Shown here: piece after piece, positions 59,742-64,000 of the stretch
Layout: each line of letters opens with the position of its first letter
How positions within the stretch are numbered: position 1 is the stretch's first letter
DNA from: Lepidurus packardi
Taxonomy: Eukaryota; Arthropoda; Branchiopoda; Notostraca; Triopsidae
NCBI GenBank assembly: GCA_023053545.1
Contig: JAKZAN010000001.1
Coordinates: forward strand, 7,956,565 to 8,020,564
Direction of reading: 5' to 3'
DNA length: 64,000 nt
Made by a program: the position numbers and the translations under genes
The notes under the pieces: generated by a model
What the model saw: the letters and a program-made list of their open reading frames with translations, nothing else
The model's database searches: none
Told to the model about the DNA's origin: nothing

Positions 59742-62145
59742 TCAAAGGCACGTGTGAATTGTCTTTTTGGTCCTGCAGACTTTACACTTTACTTCACAGC
59801 ACCAATGAAAAGTGCAAGAACAACGCTCCACCACTTCTTTGACTTCAGTCTTGTAGCCTCGTCCGCAGCACATTAGATCGCAACCATCCACACCGATGGA
59901 AGTTTCATTACACGTACGGCCTTGCGTGCCGGGAATGCCTAATTTGGCATTTTTCTCGCAGAAATTGGGGGAATTTTCGTAGTAAACGAGATCTTTCTTG
60001 GAGGGCGTCTTGTGGTCCGGATTGAAGGGTTTGAGTTGGTAGTTGTATTTGCGTTTTCCATTGCCAGGCACTCTTCCAGTATTGCTAATTAACACACGTG
60101 AAGCGCCATCGAATCGATCTTTGAGTTGATCGCCCACTGTTCGGAAAAAGGGCAAGCGCATCCAGCAAGTTCGGACTGTACAGGAACCAGACATGCCGTG
60201 GCATTTACACTCTTGACGCATTTCTGAAGAAACGTGCTGTAAAGACGAGACAGAAAAAGACGCACTAATTAGCACCAATTAGACCAAATTCTCATTTACA
60301 CAAAACACGAGAAGAGAAATTGATCGTCTATGTAAGGGATAGCGGTAAGAGGAGGAAGGAACAGGAAGGATGAGCGTCAAGCACCCTCCCCCCATGCCCT
60401 CCCCCCGTCGATATGCATATGGAATAGGGCCAGGGCATTAAATAGAAAGACAGGCTGTTAACGGACCAGGTGAGCGCTATGCTGCTGGCATGAAGCATTG
60501 GACTTGAAAAGATATAAAGGACCACCAAGGTTTTTGCCAACTCCCATGTCCCTCCCATTAATGAGATATGTATATGTGTGTGAGCTTGCCTCACATCAGC
60601 GGGTGAGGTAATTGCCTTGTTTACTGACTAGCAATATAAGCTTACGTTATCAATCAAGCCAAGTTTAAAATAAAGAGTTCTATTTTACCCAGATACGAGC
60701 TACTTTCTCGATGGAAATTGATCTTTTTTTTTTCTTTTCCCTACACGGAATTCGTTTGTCATCCGCCATATGCTGAGCCAATTGCAGTGATTACGTGGTG
60801 TAATAATTTCTGCGGGGCGGGGTGATAGGGGAGGATTTGAAAGCTAATGACGCACTCTTGTACGTTTAAACGGCGAAAGTGGTTGTAGGATATCCCGATA
60901 AAGTTGACCGAGCAAGATTTAATAGGCGGTTGATATGCCAGCTTGATAAACTTCGTCGTATTACAGGTGTTAACAAAGTTATTGGAAAAGCCATTAAGCT
61001 ACAGGGAAGGAGAAAAAGGCAAAATAATGCTGTAAGAAGAAATGCGAAAAGGGATTTTGTTTTCTTCCTCAATAGATTCAACATAAACAGAGCTACAACA
61101 CACGATTGGTGTCAATTTATGGGCCGTTTTAATTATTTTTCATTTTTGGGATGCCCGGGCAGCAGCCTAACAGGAACGCGTGAGAACCTGAGAACCTTTT
61201 TTTTTTAGATAGTGTGATTCGGAACTTTGGCATGTCATCAAGTGAGTCTTGAGGGTTGTCCCGAGTGATGTCAGAGACGGTGGTGTAATTGAGCGTTCCA
61301 CACTTGGGTTCCTTGAAGTTTCATTGAAATTGGCAGGTGGGCGGTAAAAGCATGTGGCACACTTCAGCTTACCCATCGTCCGAGAGAGATAGGCTTTACA
61401 AGCAAAACAACCGGAAATCTATCTGTTTTCTTGGCTAGCATCACTAATGCGGCTGCTGCACCTTTTCTAATATGAATATATGGACTTGTAAGTTACCGCT
61501 CCCTTGCATTGCGTTTGGGAATAAAAAGCTGAGCAGGGAAGTGTGGGTAGCTTTTAAACTTGAAAAGTAAAGAGGTAGAAGGGAACTTGAAACTAAAAAA
61601 AAGGAAAAAAAGAGGGGAATACAGAGAAAAGAGAAAATTAGGGAGTTGCTGTTAATTTACGACCACTTTGCCTGGGCATGCATGAACTCTGAGACTCATT
61701 AACGTGGGAGGGTTCGACTAAAGCGTGAATGGAAGGGAAAAAGATGTTAAAGAGTTTTTTCTTGTGGTAAAGAGGTTTGGAGTGAGTCGCCTTCTCCATG
61801 GAGGGGGGTAGAGGGTAGGAGGTTGAACCTTTGTATTCTTTTTTATTTCAAAAAATTTAAATATACTACTTACCATGCGCCCAGCTTCGTTGTTGTGAAG
61901 ATTCATCATGTAACGAATATCATGTCCTTTTTCGCCCTCGTCGACAAACTCGCGTGAAAACTTGACACCGAATTGAATGTTATCCGAGCAGCCGCCCCAT
62001 TCCCAATCCGTGCCGGAAAGTTGACGGTGACGATGAGTGTAATCACAGGTGCAGGATTCGATTGTGCCTTCAGAACAGGCTCGAGCAACGGTGTGAGTTA
62101 CGGCTGCGGACATAACGGCGTAAATAAAAGCCGTTTCCCTACAAG
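59742..62145 (-). CDS. Wnt1: Wnt1/wingless secreted ligand (5' partial)
   Basis: Segment-polarity and patterning Wnt ligand. Two 3' exons are present in matching phase: 61874-62145 and 59742-60236 (about 255 codons); the upstream exons, with the signal peptide and the first cysteine block, must lie beyond 64000. The first exon here reads [51 protein letters not shown]. The last exon reads [20 protein letters not shown] with the acylation serine, [80 protein letters not shown], and the Wnt1-diagnostic end [18 protein letters not shown]. It is convergent with Wnt6. The intron 60237-61873 contains an unassigned antisense frame. Confidence 0.95.
60879..61208 (+). other. unassigned 109-codon frame in Wnt1 intron
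   Basis: Plus-strand frame, antisense to Wnt1, wholly inside the intron between its last two exons. The first 80 residues are basic and of ordinary protein-like composition ([39 protein letters not shown]). I recognise no family. It could be a chance frame, a fragment of an old transposable element or a small gene; coding is not shown. Confidence 0.15.

Positions 62146-64000
<1,855 letters not shown>

Overview
The window is animal genomic DNA, most likely from a cladoceran crustacean close to Daphnia. The reasons are arthropod-type Wnt and ninaC genes split by many very short introns (about 50-70 bp), degenerate arthropod telomere-type TTAGG/CCTAA repeats, a BEL/Pao retrotransposon and several small inverted-repeat elements. 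Species is inferred, not proven. All protein genes were assembled by hand from exon translations, GT-AG (twice GC-AG) junctions and matching phases; exon positions are listed in each entry.

Layout. 1-2.2 kb: no gene recognised. 2.24-5.70 kb (minus): class B GPCR of the parathyroid-hormone-receptor type, ten exons, 5' end not found. 5.7-13.4 kb: no gene recognised. 13.4-15.5 kb: a cluster of inverted-repeat elements that share a CAACACGTTCTCC terminus and carry imperfect telomere-like arrays, including a palindrome of about 390 bp. 15.5-20.7 kb (minus): broken BEL/Pao retrotransposon, with the integrase end lying upstream of gag and a Ty3/gypsy-type RNase H spliced in frame onto its pol. 20.9-21.7 kb: a MITE-like element with about 100-bp inverted ends. 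22.46-25.38 kb (plus): MTBP, a replication-origin firing factor, 11 exons. 25.77-31.87 kb (minus): ninaC, class III myosin with N-terminal kinase, about 26 exons. 33.5-64 kb: Wnt cluster with Wnt10 (minus), Wnt6 (plus) and Wnt1/wingless (minus, 5' end beyond the window).

The three Wnt genes are the conserved Wnt1-Wnt6-Wnt10 linkage of bilaterians. Here Wnt10 and Wnt6 are head to head across 7.4 kb of noncoding DNA (with a 490-bp AT microsatellite), and Wnt6 and Wnt1 are tail to tail. They encode secreted, lipid-modified ligands that act in the same signalling system. MTBP and ninaC are convergent neighbours whose stop codons are about 390 bp apart, with a 224-bp MITE between them. I see no functional link between the Wnt genes and MTBP, ninaC or the GPCR. 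The strongest candidate for something undescribed is the family of inverted-repeat elements bearing telomere-like arrays at 13.4-15.5 kb.
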